A stretch of DNA of 64,000 nucleotides, taken from the NCBI GenBank assembly GCA_963920635.1, contig OY987308.1:4406225-4470224 (forward strand), in the 5' to 3' direction. The notes under the pieces are model-generated. The model worked only from the letters and a program-made list of their open reading frames with translations. It was not told the DNA's origin and ran no database searches. The DNA comes from Pseudeuparius sepicola (taxonomy: Eukaryota; Arthropoda; Insecta; Coleoptera; Anthribidae). A program made the translations under genes and the position numbers. This document shows, piece by piece, positions 34,169-45,153 of the stretch (positions are counted from its first letter, which is position 1; every line of letters starts with the position of its first letter).

Positions 34169-34228
34169 GACAATGCCTCGAATTTCAGCAGTGAGAAGAG
34201 TCTCACTGCCGAAATTCGAGGCATTGTC
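34169..34228. ncRNA. Near-perfect 28-bp hairpin, candidate small-RNA precursor
   Basis: GACAATGCCTCGAATTTCAG (continuing CAGTGAGA) pairs with its complement across a 4-nt loop with one mismatch. A second small hairpin lies at 34087-34118 (ATGTCATGAAG against CTTCGTGACAT). The stem length suits a short precursor or a tiny inverted-repeat element. I do not recognise a known microRNA. Confidence 0.35.
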
Positions 34229-34465
34229 TATAATAACCTAAAAATTTGTCATTTTCATCTCAAAATAACTTGTAAATTGATATCCCGTCGAAGAGTTAAT
34301 CTTAATAAATATAAGTATATAACTAAAGTATACTATTACAATAATGGTATCTGAATAGAAGTACCAGATATTTTCATGGGGAGTCTTCTAGTTAATGGTA
34401 AAGTAATTAGAAAAAATTAGAAAAATATTAATGAGAAATACCTAAGAATAATATGTTTTTTGTAG

Positions 34466-34714
34466 ATTAAGTGCAGCCAGTCAGTAGGTATACAAAAGCA
34501 CTCTAATTTGTCAAAGCGTCCCTCTGAAATAGTAGCAGATGTCGACATGATGGTCGAAGATATTTCGACATTCTTGGGACCCAAAGGATCTGAATTAAGA
34601 AACATATCAGTTGAACCAATAATAATCATTGGTGATGATACCATTACAAATGGTTCTGTACAATCTGCCGCAAATAACATCAATAGAAGAACATATTGTT
34701 ATTATAATTTTTAA
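34466..34714 (+). CDS. Candidate terminal exon of an unknown gene
   Basis: A TTTTTTGTAG acceptor (ending 34465) is followed by 82 open codons to TAA at 34714. The product is acidic and shows ordinary amino-acid use (SKRPSEIVADVDMMVEDIST, later FLGPKGSELRNISVEP). No domain is recognised. An ATG at 33980 with a short frame (MQVGDVNYETL) 0.45 kb upstream could be a first exon. Alternatively the frame is chance or a transposon relic; the opposite strand is also open for 88 codons. Confidence 0.28.
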   Translation: MKCSQSVGIQKHSNLSKRPSEIVADVDMMVEDISTFLGPKGSELRNISVEPIIIIGDDTITNGSVQSAANNINRRTYCYYNF

Positions 34715-35042
34715 GCCACGTTTCTGTTGTACTTATTTTGGGGAGAAAACATGCTATGAAATGGTTGAACATATCAAATTTTCGGTCCATTTTTGGCTAT
34801 TACAATTTTGTTAATACCTAATAGTTTTAACACCTCTTCTTTGGCCTTGTCATGAACAAACTTTCAAAATGTCATCTGCTCTATCCTAATCATGTGAAAC
34901 AAGAGGGGCAGCAGCAGAATAACCGCGGTTGAAACCAGGCGTATTCACGCAATAAAAGAAAAGGGCATTTGGCGCCGTCTTTTTGACGATGACCACTAAA
35001 GCACAACCGCGGTAATTACTGGTCAATCGCGTGACATCGGTT
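34715..35042. other. Non-coding flank
   Basis: Nothing recognised. It contains two ACCGCGGT-like words near 34922 and 35008 (AACCGCGGTTGAAACC, CAACCGCGGTAATTAC). Confidence 0.35.
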
Positions 35043-35127
35043 ATAAATTGCATCAAAATACCGTTTTAAATACCCTTTCCGAGCTGAGGTAAACCAGCAC
35101 TTTGCACAGCTGTATTTGGGAACATTT
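35043..35127 (-). pseudogene. Vestigial zinc finger after the stop of the 36-kb exon
   Basis: The frame continues past the TAG as VPKYSCAKCWFTSARKGY and then LKRYFDAIY. Both zinc-binding histidines have become tyrosine, while the cysteine pair survives. It is decaying downstream of a premature stop. Confidence 0.65.
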
Positions 35128-35129
35128 GA

Positions 35130-36291
35130 CTAATCAGCATGGATTTTTGCAATATGACGATTTAAATTCCTTTTCCAAGTAGAGGTAAACAAGCACTTTG
35201 TACAGGTATATTTGTGAGCACGCAACTTATCATGGATTGCATCAAAATGACTTTTTAAATTCTCTTTCTGAGTTGAGGCATATGAGCACTTTGTACAAGT
35301 ATATTTGCGAGCATGCGACTTATCATGGATTGCATAAACATGGCGTTTTAAACTTTCTTTCCAAGTTGAGGTAAATGAGCACTTTGTACAGGTATATTTG
35401 CGAGCATGCAACTTATTAACATGGATTGCATCAAAATGACATTTTAAACTTCCTTTCCAAGTTGAGGTAAATGAGCACTTTGTGCAGTTATACTTGGGAG
35501 CATGCAACTTATCATGGATTGCATCAAAATGACTCTTTAAATGACTACTATTTGTTGAGGTATAGGAACACTTTGTACAACTGTGCTTGGGAGCATGCGT
35601 TAGACTCGGTTTTGTACTCTCATTGTCATGGCTACTTTGGCCATGTTGTACCTCATGGCTCTTCAATTCGGCCTTTCTCAATGTAGTAAAGGGGAACTTT
35701 GAGCAGTTATATTCGAGATCAGATAACTTATCAGTATACAATGTTTTAAGATTTTCTCGTAGACCCGACTTTGAATCAAATGTGCTACTTGGCTTATTGT
35801 CGGGGCTAACTGGTTCATGCTGTTTCTCACTTGGCTTCAACTTGCCCTTTTGCAATGTGCTAAACAAACACTCCTTGGTGTCATACTGCTCGTTGTAGTT
35901 GTCTTCTACCTTATCCCTTTTCCGAAATGACCATTTCTTACCATGGCCACTTATTTTGTAATGGTTCCACAAGCTTCTCTGTGCAATAGAATTAAACGAG
36001 CACTTTATGCAATTAAATTTGGGAATATGCTTGCCTAATGGCGTATTCTCAATCCCTTTATCACTAACGCGACTCTCGGGTTTGCTTGTTTCTTTGCAGC
36101 CTACGAAGCTAATTTTATTCAATGTACTAAATGTGCATTGCTGAATCGATGAACCATCACTAGAGGTGTCACTTAAGGCTGTAGCACTCGTACCTTGGGA
36201 AAACTGGTTGATTTCAAGCTGACTGTCAGTTTCCTGATAGTGCAGGGGTGACTGTTTAGCAGTTTCGTTGCAATCGATATCACAGTCTAAT
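35130..36291 (-). CDS. C2H2 zinc-finger protein, terminal exon
   Basis: The acceptor TTCTTTTCCAG (- strand) is followed by 386 codons to TAG. The start lies in an upstream exon: the Met six codons before the splice site falls in intron. The exon opens in phase 2, like the exons at 1302, 22835 and 47389. The N-terminal ~95 residues are acidic and Ser-rich. Next come one C2H2 finger of the FNCIKCSFNS type (shared with the 47-kb exon), two degenerate fingers (one CxxF), and five good C-terminal fingers (YTCTKCSFTSTWKESLKRH type) joined by DKxHAxK linkers. It probably binds DNA. It may be an alternative 3' exon of the ZAD gene to the right. Confidence 0.8.
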
Positions 36292-36458
36292 CTGGAAAAG
36301 AAAGGCAAATAATTAGAGTTTTTCTGTAGTGCAAGATGCTATTTATTGTGCTCTTCACCAACATTTTTACTAAATATTACAAAAACTTATTTACAAACAA
36401 TGCACATTACTATACAATAATGCACATTGGTCTAAAGTAGGTACCACTCATACACATA

Positions 36459-37040
36459 CAGGGTCCGTCAAATGTATTGAATAATGGGTGTATCTTTTTT
36501 ACATTTTTACATTACCACAACTGTAAGCAGTGGAAAAAATTAAAGTCCATCATAATGTATTTGAGTTTAATAATTAATATTATGTCTTCAATACTTTTTC
36601 AATTTATTCTTCATTAGAATCAGAAGACGCTATTCCCTGGTATCAATGGATTTCGTTTCAGACACAGCCGCACATTTTATTGTCTTAGATGTTACTTTTA
36701 CATGAACAGATAATTCACTTTTTTCACATTATATCCATTATCATGCCCAATTTGATGCTTCCTCAGTTCAGACCTTTTCTTGTAATTTTCTTGTATTCAG
36801 GACCTTCATATTATCACTAAATATCGTAGTCAAAAAGGTGGTACTACACATCAAATTTGGTTTAAATATCTCCACTGGTTCGGACAGTGTAAAAAATACT
36901 TCATATTTTTTCCAACACTTCAACGCCCTGTATCTCGGAAACTAAGCTTTCCCCGATATATGTTGATATAAAATTTTCATTTTAGATTATCTTTTTCTAT
37001 CTAATGTTAAAGTCCTACCACATAAAAGTGAACCACCCTG
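36459..37040. mobile_element. MITE of the CAGGGTG family
   Basis: It runs from CAGGGTCCGTCA (TA-flanked) to GAACCACCCTG. The termini match only over the first ~7 bp, and the internal symmetry is weak. The right end lies 8 bp from the next element. Confidence 0.5.
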
Positions 37041-37048
37041 TATATATA

Positions 37049-37459
37049 CAGGGTGGCCCACCACGAACTGCATCGATCTATATATGGAAAACTAAAAGTA
37101 GGAAAATTCTGACCAATGCCGATGGGCGCTGCTCAACTAAAATATTTTGGTGACTCTGGCACTTCCGGTTATACCGGAAGTCGATATCAACTTTCTTATC
37201 TCAAATGGAACACCTTGTATATTATTGCATTTTTGGATTCTAGGCATCATTTTGGAACAAAAACATGCAACATGTCCTATGTCTAAATCCAACTGTTTTT
37301 GAGATATTTGCATTTTTCCGAAAAAAATTACAGGTGCAGACCTAAAGTCAATTAGCAATTTATACTAGGAAACCGCGAAATATCAAAACGAATTTTTGGC
37401 ATCGTGTAACAGAAGCCCTGACCTAGTGATCTCTGCTGAGAAATAAATCCGTTCTTATA
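37049..37459. repeat. MITE-like sequence between two CAGGGTG termini
   Basis: It starts CAGGGTGGCCCACCACG at 37049. AAATGGAACACCTTGTATAT (about 37203-37222) resembles 44177-44196 in the 44-kb foldback element, so it is probably a diverged relative. The right end is unclear. Confidence 0.4.
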
Positions 37460-38113
37460 CAGGGTGTTCACAAAATATGAATAAAAATTACATTCAAAAT
37501 GTGCTTAAATCTCGAAATTTTCAAATGGAAATCCCCATTTTTTGTAATGCGATCTTATTCACCACTAAAAATAATGACAACTTTGTGTAAGGTTTCCTAT
37601 ACCTAAATGCAGTAATTTTCGATTAATTTACGAAAAACCCACTTTTCGCCCATAAAATGCGGGGTTTGCTTAACGCTTGGAAAATCATATTAGCCGTGGA
37701 CGTTGAAAAGACAATTGCGGCTGAGGAAATGTCACTGGGTTTATAAATTATTGTCAACAATAATGCCGGCGCGCCTAAATTACACAAACGAAGATTATTT
37801 AAATTTGTTTATTATCTACGGAGAATGCAAAAGTTTTTTTCATGATCTCGGAAACTAGCGGAGACAGAAGGAAGGTTAAATGGGGAAGCCTGGTGGATTT
37901 TTGATACTATTACTAGATATTTTGAAAAAACGAAATTTTGGCGATTTATTCGAATCCATCAAGCTTCGTCGTTTCTGATTTTATATAAAATTTATTTTTC
38001 AAAGTATCTAGTAAGCCACAAAACTGCAATTATTTTCCCCCATTTAACCTTCCTTCTATCTCCGCTAGTTTCCAAGATCCACATACTGATCATCAAAAAA
38101 AAAACTCACACTG
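37460..38113. mobile_element. MITE with internal palindrome, TA flanks
   Basis: The ends are CAGGGTGTTCAC and CTCACACTG with flanking TA. Inside, GGAAACTAGCGGAGA and AGAAGGAAGGTTAAATGGGG (about 37850-37880) recur inverted at 38038-38070. Confidence 0.65.
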
Positions 38114-38115
38114 TA

Positions 38116-38510
38116 GGTGATTTAAAAGTTAACTGTAAAGTTTATACGCAATAATTTGGAAACCTCCAAATTATTGCCAAAATTAGTTATTGCCGTAGCT
38201 CCAATTTTAAAGCAAAAACAAATTGCGTAATGCGAGCAAGAAATAGCTCCAAATACTTTCGTCACTTGCAACTTTTTATTTTCTAAAGGAATTTAACACA
38301 AAATCAAAATGTTATCCTCAATGTTCGACAAAAAATCGTCCAACATTAAAAGCAACTAACTTTATACCTGTACAATAAATATACAAAATCGAATAAATAT
38401 CGCGGGAAAAGAGAAATGTGTGATAGGACATCAAAAGGAAGTTAGTGAACTGAAAGTAAAATAAAAAATGATACAATAACTAAAACAGCAAAAGCATTAT
38501 AAAAAAAGGA
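38116..38510 (+). repeat. Copy of the terminal part of the 53-56-kb array
   Basis: It shares with 55570-56330 the words AAAGTTTATACGCAATAATTTG, AACACAAAATCAAAATGTT and GATACAATAACT. It includes a perfect 13-bp hairpin at 38148-38177 (GCAATAATTTGGA, loop AACC). Confidence 0.6.
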
Positions 38511-38704
38511 ACACCGGTGAGTGAAAGTCTCTATTTATTTCCATAAATTACATACACTAATCCAGTTACATAAGGGCAGAAACATGTCAAAATTTACAAA
38601 CTACTGTAATGCTACAAAATATTCCGACACTTCATATGGTTCTATGTCTACTAGCATTTTATGTACAATGTTCTTAAATGTAACCAGACTTCATTATTTT
38701 TACA

Positions 38705-39530
38705 TTATTTGGGAGACAATTATACAATTTTAAGCAACTTTATAAAGGGCCTTTTTCATACATGGTCAATCTATGTCTTGGGAATACATAATTGACTGAT
38801 CTTGTTGGGTGCACATTAGACGTTTCATACATTTCAAACATTCCTCTATTTTTTTCGAATATACAATAGAAATTCCTGTATACATATTGCACTACAGGTG
38901 AGTATCTTGTTGGCTTTAAAAACACCTCTGCAATAATCACGAGCCCTCATATTGAACAAAACCCTTACAGCCCGCTTTTGGGCAATGAACACTCTTTCTA
39001 TATCAAGGCTATATCCATAATTCATAATACCGTATCTTATAGTAGATTCCAAGTTTGAGTGGTAGAACATCATTGCTGTAACATGTTGAGCTTGTCTTGT
39101 TGCACACATACTCTACTACATGCTTATGCCAACATCGGGTTGTGACAAAAAGAAACTTGTTTTCTTTCGATACTGAGATATTAGTTTCCCTTAGTTGGAT
39201 TTCTTTCGGAGTAACTTTGGTGGATCTGTTTGTTTTAAAGAAAACACACCCTGTCTAGTCAGACTTCAAAATTAGTTGATTTTTTCACATCCATTCGTTT
39301 ATTCTACTTAAGCTTGGATCGATTTTTAGTAACAAATGTTGTAGTGATTTGTTATGTAGTATCAGATTAGTGTCATCTGCATAATATGTCGTTATGTCAA
39401 ATTTTTGTACATCCTCTAAGGAGTCCATAATATCATTTAAATAAATTATGAATAATACTGGGCCCAGTATACTTCCCTGGGGAACCCCACTTTTTATAAC
39501 TTTGATCTCTGATATAAAATGTCTAGCCTA
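38705..39530 (-). pseudogene. Non-LTR reverse transcriptase fragment
   Basis: Read on the - strand it shows SGVPQGSILGPVLFIIYLND, then ITTYYADDTNLI, the two central RT motifs. A stop (TGA) follows INEWM. The C-terminal part reads YHSNLESTIRYGIMNYG and VFPRHRLTMYEKGPL. Frameshifts and stops break it, and no endonuclease or ORF1 remains. It differs from the LINE at 4.8-9.25 kb and looks Jockey-like. Confidence 0.82.
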
Positions 39531-39957
39531 TTCTTGCATTCAATAATCTCAGGAGATGCATATTTTTTCTTTCCTTTTTCCTGTTTTGAGTTTTTCTTAT
39601 TTTTAAGGGAAAACTGACATTAAACGCTTCCTGCACAGTGAGGAAGAACAACTCTTACTGTTTATCCTCTGAATAGATACATGAAAAATTGTTATTTTGT
39701 AGGAGGCTTTTAAAGCAATCTTTGTTTTTTTGCTAAATATTCTTCTTTTTCTTTCTCTGTGTATAAATGTTCGTGCCTTAAAGCTAAATATTTGGGTTGT
39801 ATAATCAGAGATATTTGAATGGCAAAACCACACTAGCATATTCAACAAGATTCCTCAATACATTGTCTATACATGATTTGCTGTTATCTGTTATTCTTGT
39901 AGGTTCCATTATTGTACAAACTATGTTAAACAACTCAAAAATCTAATTTCTCGTTAC
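39531..39957. other. Non-coding; nothing recognised
   Basis: AT-rich flank of the RT fragment with no supported feature. Confidence 0.35.
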
Positions 39958-41028
39958 AATTGCAACACTGAAAGAATGCTGCCAAGTGAGTTGTTTTGCT
40001 AAGATTTTTTTGCTGTGGTAACTAGTTTTGCTGTCATAGCAAAAAAATTGCTGTGGCAAGTAAACATGTTTTGCTAAAACTTCTTTGCTGCCACAGCTAA
40101 ATTTTTACTTGCGGTTATGGGATCACTAGAAATTTCTTTTAGTTAGCCCACCTACTTATCTGAAGCCAGTCCTTTAGTTACCACAGGTGAGTGCAGTCTG
40201 CTAAAATGCACTCAGCTGTGGTAATTCAACTACTCATTCGCGGCTAGCAAGCCCCACTTACAACAAGTGAATTGCTCTGCTGAAACTAACGGTAAGTTGT
40301 AAGTGCGCTTGCGCTAGCCGGCACGCCAGTGCTTGCTAGGTGGCCCCGCCGCAGTCATCCAGATCTAGACGGCCGTGGCTTCGTTGTTTTTCGTGTTGGG
40401 AGTGACGGAAAATGGCCCAATTTAAATTACTATATTAATAGAATTATGGGGGTTGGGATGGTTGGGACATTACATTGTCGTCTTTGATGATAAGTAAAAA
40501 TTTAGATTTTAATACTTAATGTCCGCTTGGTATAGCACATTATTATTATATTATATATAACCTGAACTCAACTTAATTGGGATAGCTAGAAAACGGAATC
40601 TTGTATTGTAGCACAGATTTTAGTGATGAATGTAAAATTTAAAATTGATGGATATAATATTATCTACACTTGTATATAAGTAGGTAGGTATATATTATAA
40701 GACAGCTCATTTTATTTTATTTGGTCGTCTTTGCAATAGTATTTTTGTATTTTAGTTATTCGAGTTAATATTTTTTCCACAACTTAGATCTAGATTAGAT
40801 CGGGTTAAGTTCTAAGTTGCTCTTTTTAATAATGTCTATAGGTGGTTGTACAGGAGCAGCCAATGATTGGATACGACCACCTTTTTGTATATGCGCATGC
40901 TTATAATGTAATTTGAAATGAACTAAATAAAGGCATAATTACTATTAACAAAGTTGGGAATCAGGAACCTTTTGCACATAGAAAATGCTTCTTTTGCTTA
41001 ACTCCACATGCTTGATTTAAGATTTAAT

Positions 41029-41074
41029 CACCTTCTGATGATGCTACATGGTTAGCGAAACGCGTGTCGAGTGC
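41029..41074 (+). ncRNA. Hammerhead-ribozyme-like motif, Penelope type
   Basis: CTGATGA (41035-41041) is followed by stem II (GCTA, loop, TAGC at 41043-41056), GAAA (41057-41060), a very short stem III and GTC (41066-41068). Flanking CACCTT and GAGTG can pair as an imperfect stem I. Penelope-like retroelements are known to carry minimal type I hammerheads with this core. It is probably a relic of a Penelope terminal repeat. Confidence 0.5.
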
Positions 41075-41176
41075 AAAAAACAAAGTTTTGGTGTGAGTAA
41101 CTAAGCAATTCAATTACCTTTACTGACGACGCATTTATTGCAACAAAATTTAATACAACCACAAATAAATTATTTG

Positions 41177-42559
41177 CAGTGGCGTAGCCAGCATTTAGGG
41201 GGGGGGGGGGGCGAAATTTTCCGAAATCTTTTTTTTTTTGTGATATTTTGCCGTCTACTGTGTTTAGTCAGATTGAAATAGGTAAACAAAAATTAGCAAA
41301 AATCCACCGAAAATACAATGCTGTTCATAAACTTTGCACCAAATAGGAAATATTTTTATTATTCTAAATCTGATTTCGGGCTACATTGGTGCATGTCTTG
41401 GGTACACTACTTCACCTGAAGAGAGTCAAGTCGTTACAGCCCATGCCTGTCAAATGTGACATTTAAAATAAACATTAGAAAAAATTGGGGTTTACCTTGG
41501 AAATCGGAAAAGGTTATTAATAATAAAATATGTTCTTATTATAATTATTGTGCGTCTATGTCAATTTTTAAAGGATATTCGTTTTTTCTTAATTGATATT
41601 CCACGAATTGAAAGAATTGAAACCATAAAATTCAATACAAAACTTTACCTTATCATTTTGCTTTACTCAGTTTCAAAATATAGATGTGTTTTGTGTAAAA
41701 ATATTACAACACTGGCCCAGGGCATGAACTTAGCTTAAAATTAAAGAGTCTGTACCAATATTGTATTGTTACACAACAACTATTTTAAAAAATCTTATTT
41801 TTCCTGTTTTGCGTTGATTTTTTTATGGTTTAGTAAGAAAGCAACCAGTAAATAAGTGACTTAAGTTATTTTGCGGGAAAAATACCGTGCACCAATTTGA
41901 AGATACGCATATAATGAAGAAAAAACAAATATCCTGATATCTTTCTGAAAATTGGCATGTAACACATTTTTCTCCGATATTTCCAAAGGCAAACCAAATT
42001 TTTCCCAATTCTTAGTTTTAAAAGTAAAATTTCGACTGTGACGTCAAGACTCTCTTTACGCGTAATATACTCCAACATATCCCGAAATTATTTTTTTTAA
42101 AAATCGTATAATACAAATTTTTCCCATTTAGTGCAAACTTTATGAATAGCACCTGTATATTATTTATTAGAAAATAATGCCTATACAAAAAAGTTATGTC
42201 ATTCTTTGGTTTAAAATAAAAGTAACACTTGTCACATATAAAAAAAACAAAAAAACAGACTAAAAAACGTAATGCGCATGCAATAGATAATAATAACTAT
42301 TGATGCATGCGCACTTAAGTCACTAACAATTGTACCTATTGCACTGCAAATAATGTTTTCCAATGGCAGCTACTTTTCTGCACCCCTTATTATTATATCT
42401 ATTGCATGCGCCCCATATTTCTGGGAAAAATTATATTTTATACTTTTTAGTTCGTTTTAAAAGCGTGTTATAAAAAAAAACATTCTTGCGGGGACTGGGG
42501 GGCAGCGAACAGTGGGCGGTCGCCCCCCCCCCCCTCGCCCCTACCTAGCTACACCACTG
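41177..42559. mobile_element. hAT-like non-autonomous element, 8-bp target duplication
   Basis: The termini CAGTGGCGTAGCCAG and CTAGCTACACCACTG are flanked by perfect ATTATTTG repeats (41169-41176 and 42560-42567). G-rich and C-rich runs sit just inside each end. The interior (1383 bp in all) has no transposase. It inserted into the outer hAT-like element. Confidence 0.85.
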
Positions 42560-42887
42560 ATTATTTGCTATGGTAGGCAAGCAACTCACTTGTGGCTAGT
42601 GAGCAGCTTGATTATCATTAATGAGATGCTTCAATTACAGCAACAAAACCTACATAACCTACATATTGTAGTTAAGCAACTTCACTTGTGGTTAGTGAGC
42701 TGACTCACTTGCCTTAATACAAGGGTTGAATTATCACAGCATAGTGATTTTCAACACATCTGCTTACTTACTGCAATTGAGTTGTTTTTAGCAAAGCGTG
42801 CTTCGCTGCGGTAGCAAAGTAACTAACTTGCTGCAGTAATTTAGTTCTTACTAACTGTAGCAGAGTAATTCTTTCACTGAATTGAAA

Positions 42888-43714
42888 AGAAAGTTAAAAT
42901 CACCACCTATCACTATGTTATTATTTTTTGGCACATATTAAATTTAGTAGATGTTCAAAGGGTTGCATGAAGCTTCTAAAATTACCTTCTAGTCTGTATA
43001 TACTATAACAATTATTATTGTAATGCCGTTTAGGATTACTTCACATGCACAGCATTCGATTACTCTTTTTTTTTAACTTCCGGAATCTCTCTTGCAGTAA
43101 TATTGTGCCGAATGAAGATTGCACTTTCTCCATGTCAGTTTTGTTCTTCTCTACAAAAACCGGTGGACAGATGGTATTTGTTGGGAAGTTTTCCAGTGCT
43201 CCGTTATTACATTGCGATGCTATTACTGTAATTTTCAAGTAGCACATTTATTGCATCCCCTGTCCCTATTGGCAAAGTAGCGCGCCCTGTTGGTACTTAT
43301 CCCTCATTTGTCAAATGTGTGCTGCCCTGACAGGAGTAATTTGCCCTGCCTGAAGTTTCCTTCTGGCTACGGCCCTGTTGGATTGACTTTCAGGTATAGT
43401 ACCTCCAACCAAACGGTTACACTCAAACCCTCGTAATGAAGAAGAATGCAATAGAGGTGGTTTCGTATTTATTTTTTAACCGAAAAATATGCTAACAAAA
43501 GCTATAGCTATAGGTAATTTAATTCCCTACAATTTTTCTTATTTTTTGTAACTCTTTTATTTTACAATAGAAGAAAACGCCGATTAATGAGCCCATAACT
43601 TGTAAAATAATTTAGTTATAAAAGAAATTCATAAAGCAAGGTTGTAAATATCTTTTCTATCTACAATTTTTATCAAAGTTTTTTTCCTTGTTAAAAATAA
43701 GTAAGAAACCATTC
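42888..43714. other. Non-coding; contains a hAT-type right terminus at 43377
   Basis: CTTCTGGCTACGGCCCTG ends at 43377 and looks like the right end (complement CAGGGCCGTAGCCAG) of another hAT-like element. Its left end was not found. The rest is unassigned. Confidence 0.4.
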
Positions 43715-44012
43715 CAGGGTGTCTACCAAATCGAGTTTTTAAAATTCCCTGACTAATACCTACCTACTGAGATAAATATGCGAATTTAAATAAAATGGAA
43801 GAGTCAACAGATCCTGTAGGATGAAATTACCCTGAACGATCGTGCTTACTAACAAAAAAATTCAAAAGCAGACTATTAGTTTTAGTGATGTCATCTGACA
43901 TTAATTAAATAAATGTGCAAATTATGTCCTATTATGTTTTCGAAGAAAGTTATAAAGTGGCTTGGAATTTCAACTTTTTGGCAGAAACTGTTGCTACGAG
44001 GTTAATAAAGTA

Positions 44013-45153
44013 CAGTATAAATTGACACCCCCCTTAACTTGCTAGTGTCTGAGGTTAGAAAAAAAGTTTTGTTACAAACGTTTTAGATACTAATACAACG
44101 TTTTTTGTGACACTATTGGACCTTATACAGTGTGTTCTAGAAAGCCGTGGCAAACATAAATTTGGTTTTTTTTTAAATGGAACGCCTTGTATATTTTCTA
44201 CGCATTTTTCCGATTCCAATGAAGCATATATGTTATATGTTCGGTCCAACCGTTCGTTCAGAACAGCCTTTTTTTGTGAGGGATTACTCCTTGGGTCATA
44301 GGTTGCCAAATTATAGTAACAATTATTGACAGTTTGCAAGTATATTCACGCTTTGGAAAACAAAATGAGAGAAATGAGAAATTTTAAATAGTAAGTGACA
44401 TAGTTAATAAACTTCGTTGGATTTATTGTTCGAATTTAATTTTTATTGAAAACGACAATAACATTTAGAAAAAGGATATACGTATGAATTTATTGATATT
44501 TGCTACTAAGTTTCTGTTTATTGGGGCAACAATAAAATTGCTGTGTTCAGTATTTAATATGTGGATTTCTTCCCTAATTCTACCTTCCAGTGTTTCTACA
44601 TTTTTCGGTCTGTCATAATAAATTCTGTTTTTTAAATAACCCCACAAAAACATATAAAAATATATCCTTTTTCTAAATGTCATTGTCGTTTTCAATAAAA
44701 ATTAAATTAAAAACAATAAATTTGACGAAGTTTATTACCTATGTTACTATTTAAAATTTCTTATTTCTCTCAATTTCCCTCCTTCATTTTCCCTGAAATC
44801 TTAAAAGAGCCCATTTTGTTTTCCAAAGCATGAATATACTTGCAAACTGTCAGCTATTACTACAATTTGGCATTTGTCTTTCATGGCAGCCTATGACCCA
44901 AGGAGTAATCCCTTAAAAAAGGCTTAGCTCTGAACGAACGGTTGGAGCGAACATATAACAAAAATATACAAGATGTTCCATTTAAAGAAACATAAGTTAT
45001 GTCTGCCACGGCTTTCTAGAACACACTGTATAAGGTCCAATAGTGTCACAAAAAACTTTGTATTAGTATCTATAACTTTTGTAAAAAAAACTTTTTTCTA
45101 ACCTCAAAAACTAGCAAGTTAAGGAGGGTGTCAATTTATAATGAGCCACCCTG
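44013..45153. mobile_element. Foldback element with transposase remnant, TA flanks
   Basis: The two halves pair from TATAAATTGACACCCCCCTT (left) to its complement (right), through GTTCTAGAAAGCCGTGGCA and ACCCAAGGAGTAAT-like blocks. The left tip has lost about 10 bp. The loop holds a transposase C-terminus on the - strand. A half copy occurs at 24300-24540. Confidence 0.8.
44465..44695 (-). pseudogene. Mariner-superfamily transposase C-terminal fragment
   Basis: The translation contains FLWGYLKNRIYYDRPKNVET and then LEGRIREEIHIL. This corresponds to the region right after the third catalytic Asp in transposases like that at 25634-26704 (DFFLWGTLKQNV, LQARINRSCEEI). The catalytic core itself is absent. 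It sits at the centre of the palindrome. Confidence 0.65.

Larger units (their letters stand above)
39966..42879. mobile_element. hAT-like element with subterminal repeats, itself invaded
   Basis: The ends CACTGAAAGAAT and ATTCTTTCACTG are flanked by AATTGCAA (39958-39965) and AATTGAAA (42880-42887), an 8-bp duplication with one difference. About 350 bp inside each end is filled with variants of TTGCTGTGG and AAGTGAGTTGC on both strands. These resemble the subterminal motifs bound by hAT transposases. No transposase was found. Inside lie a hammerhead-like motif and a second hAT-like element. Confidence 0.6.
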
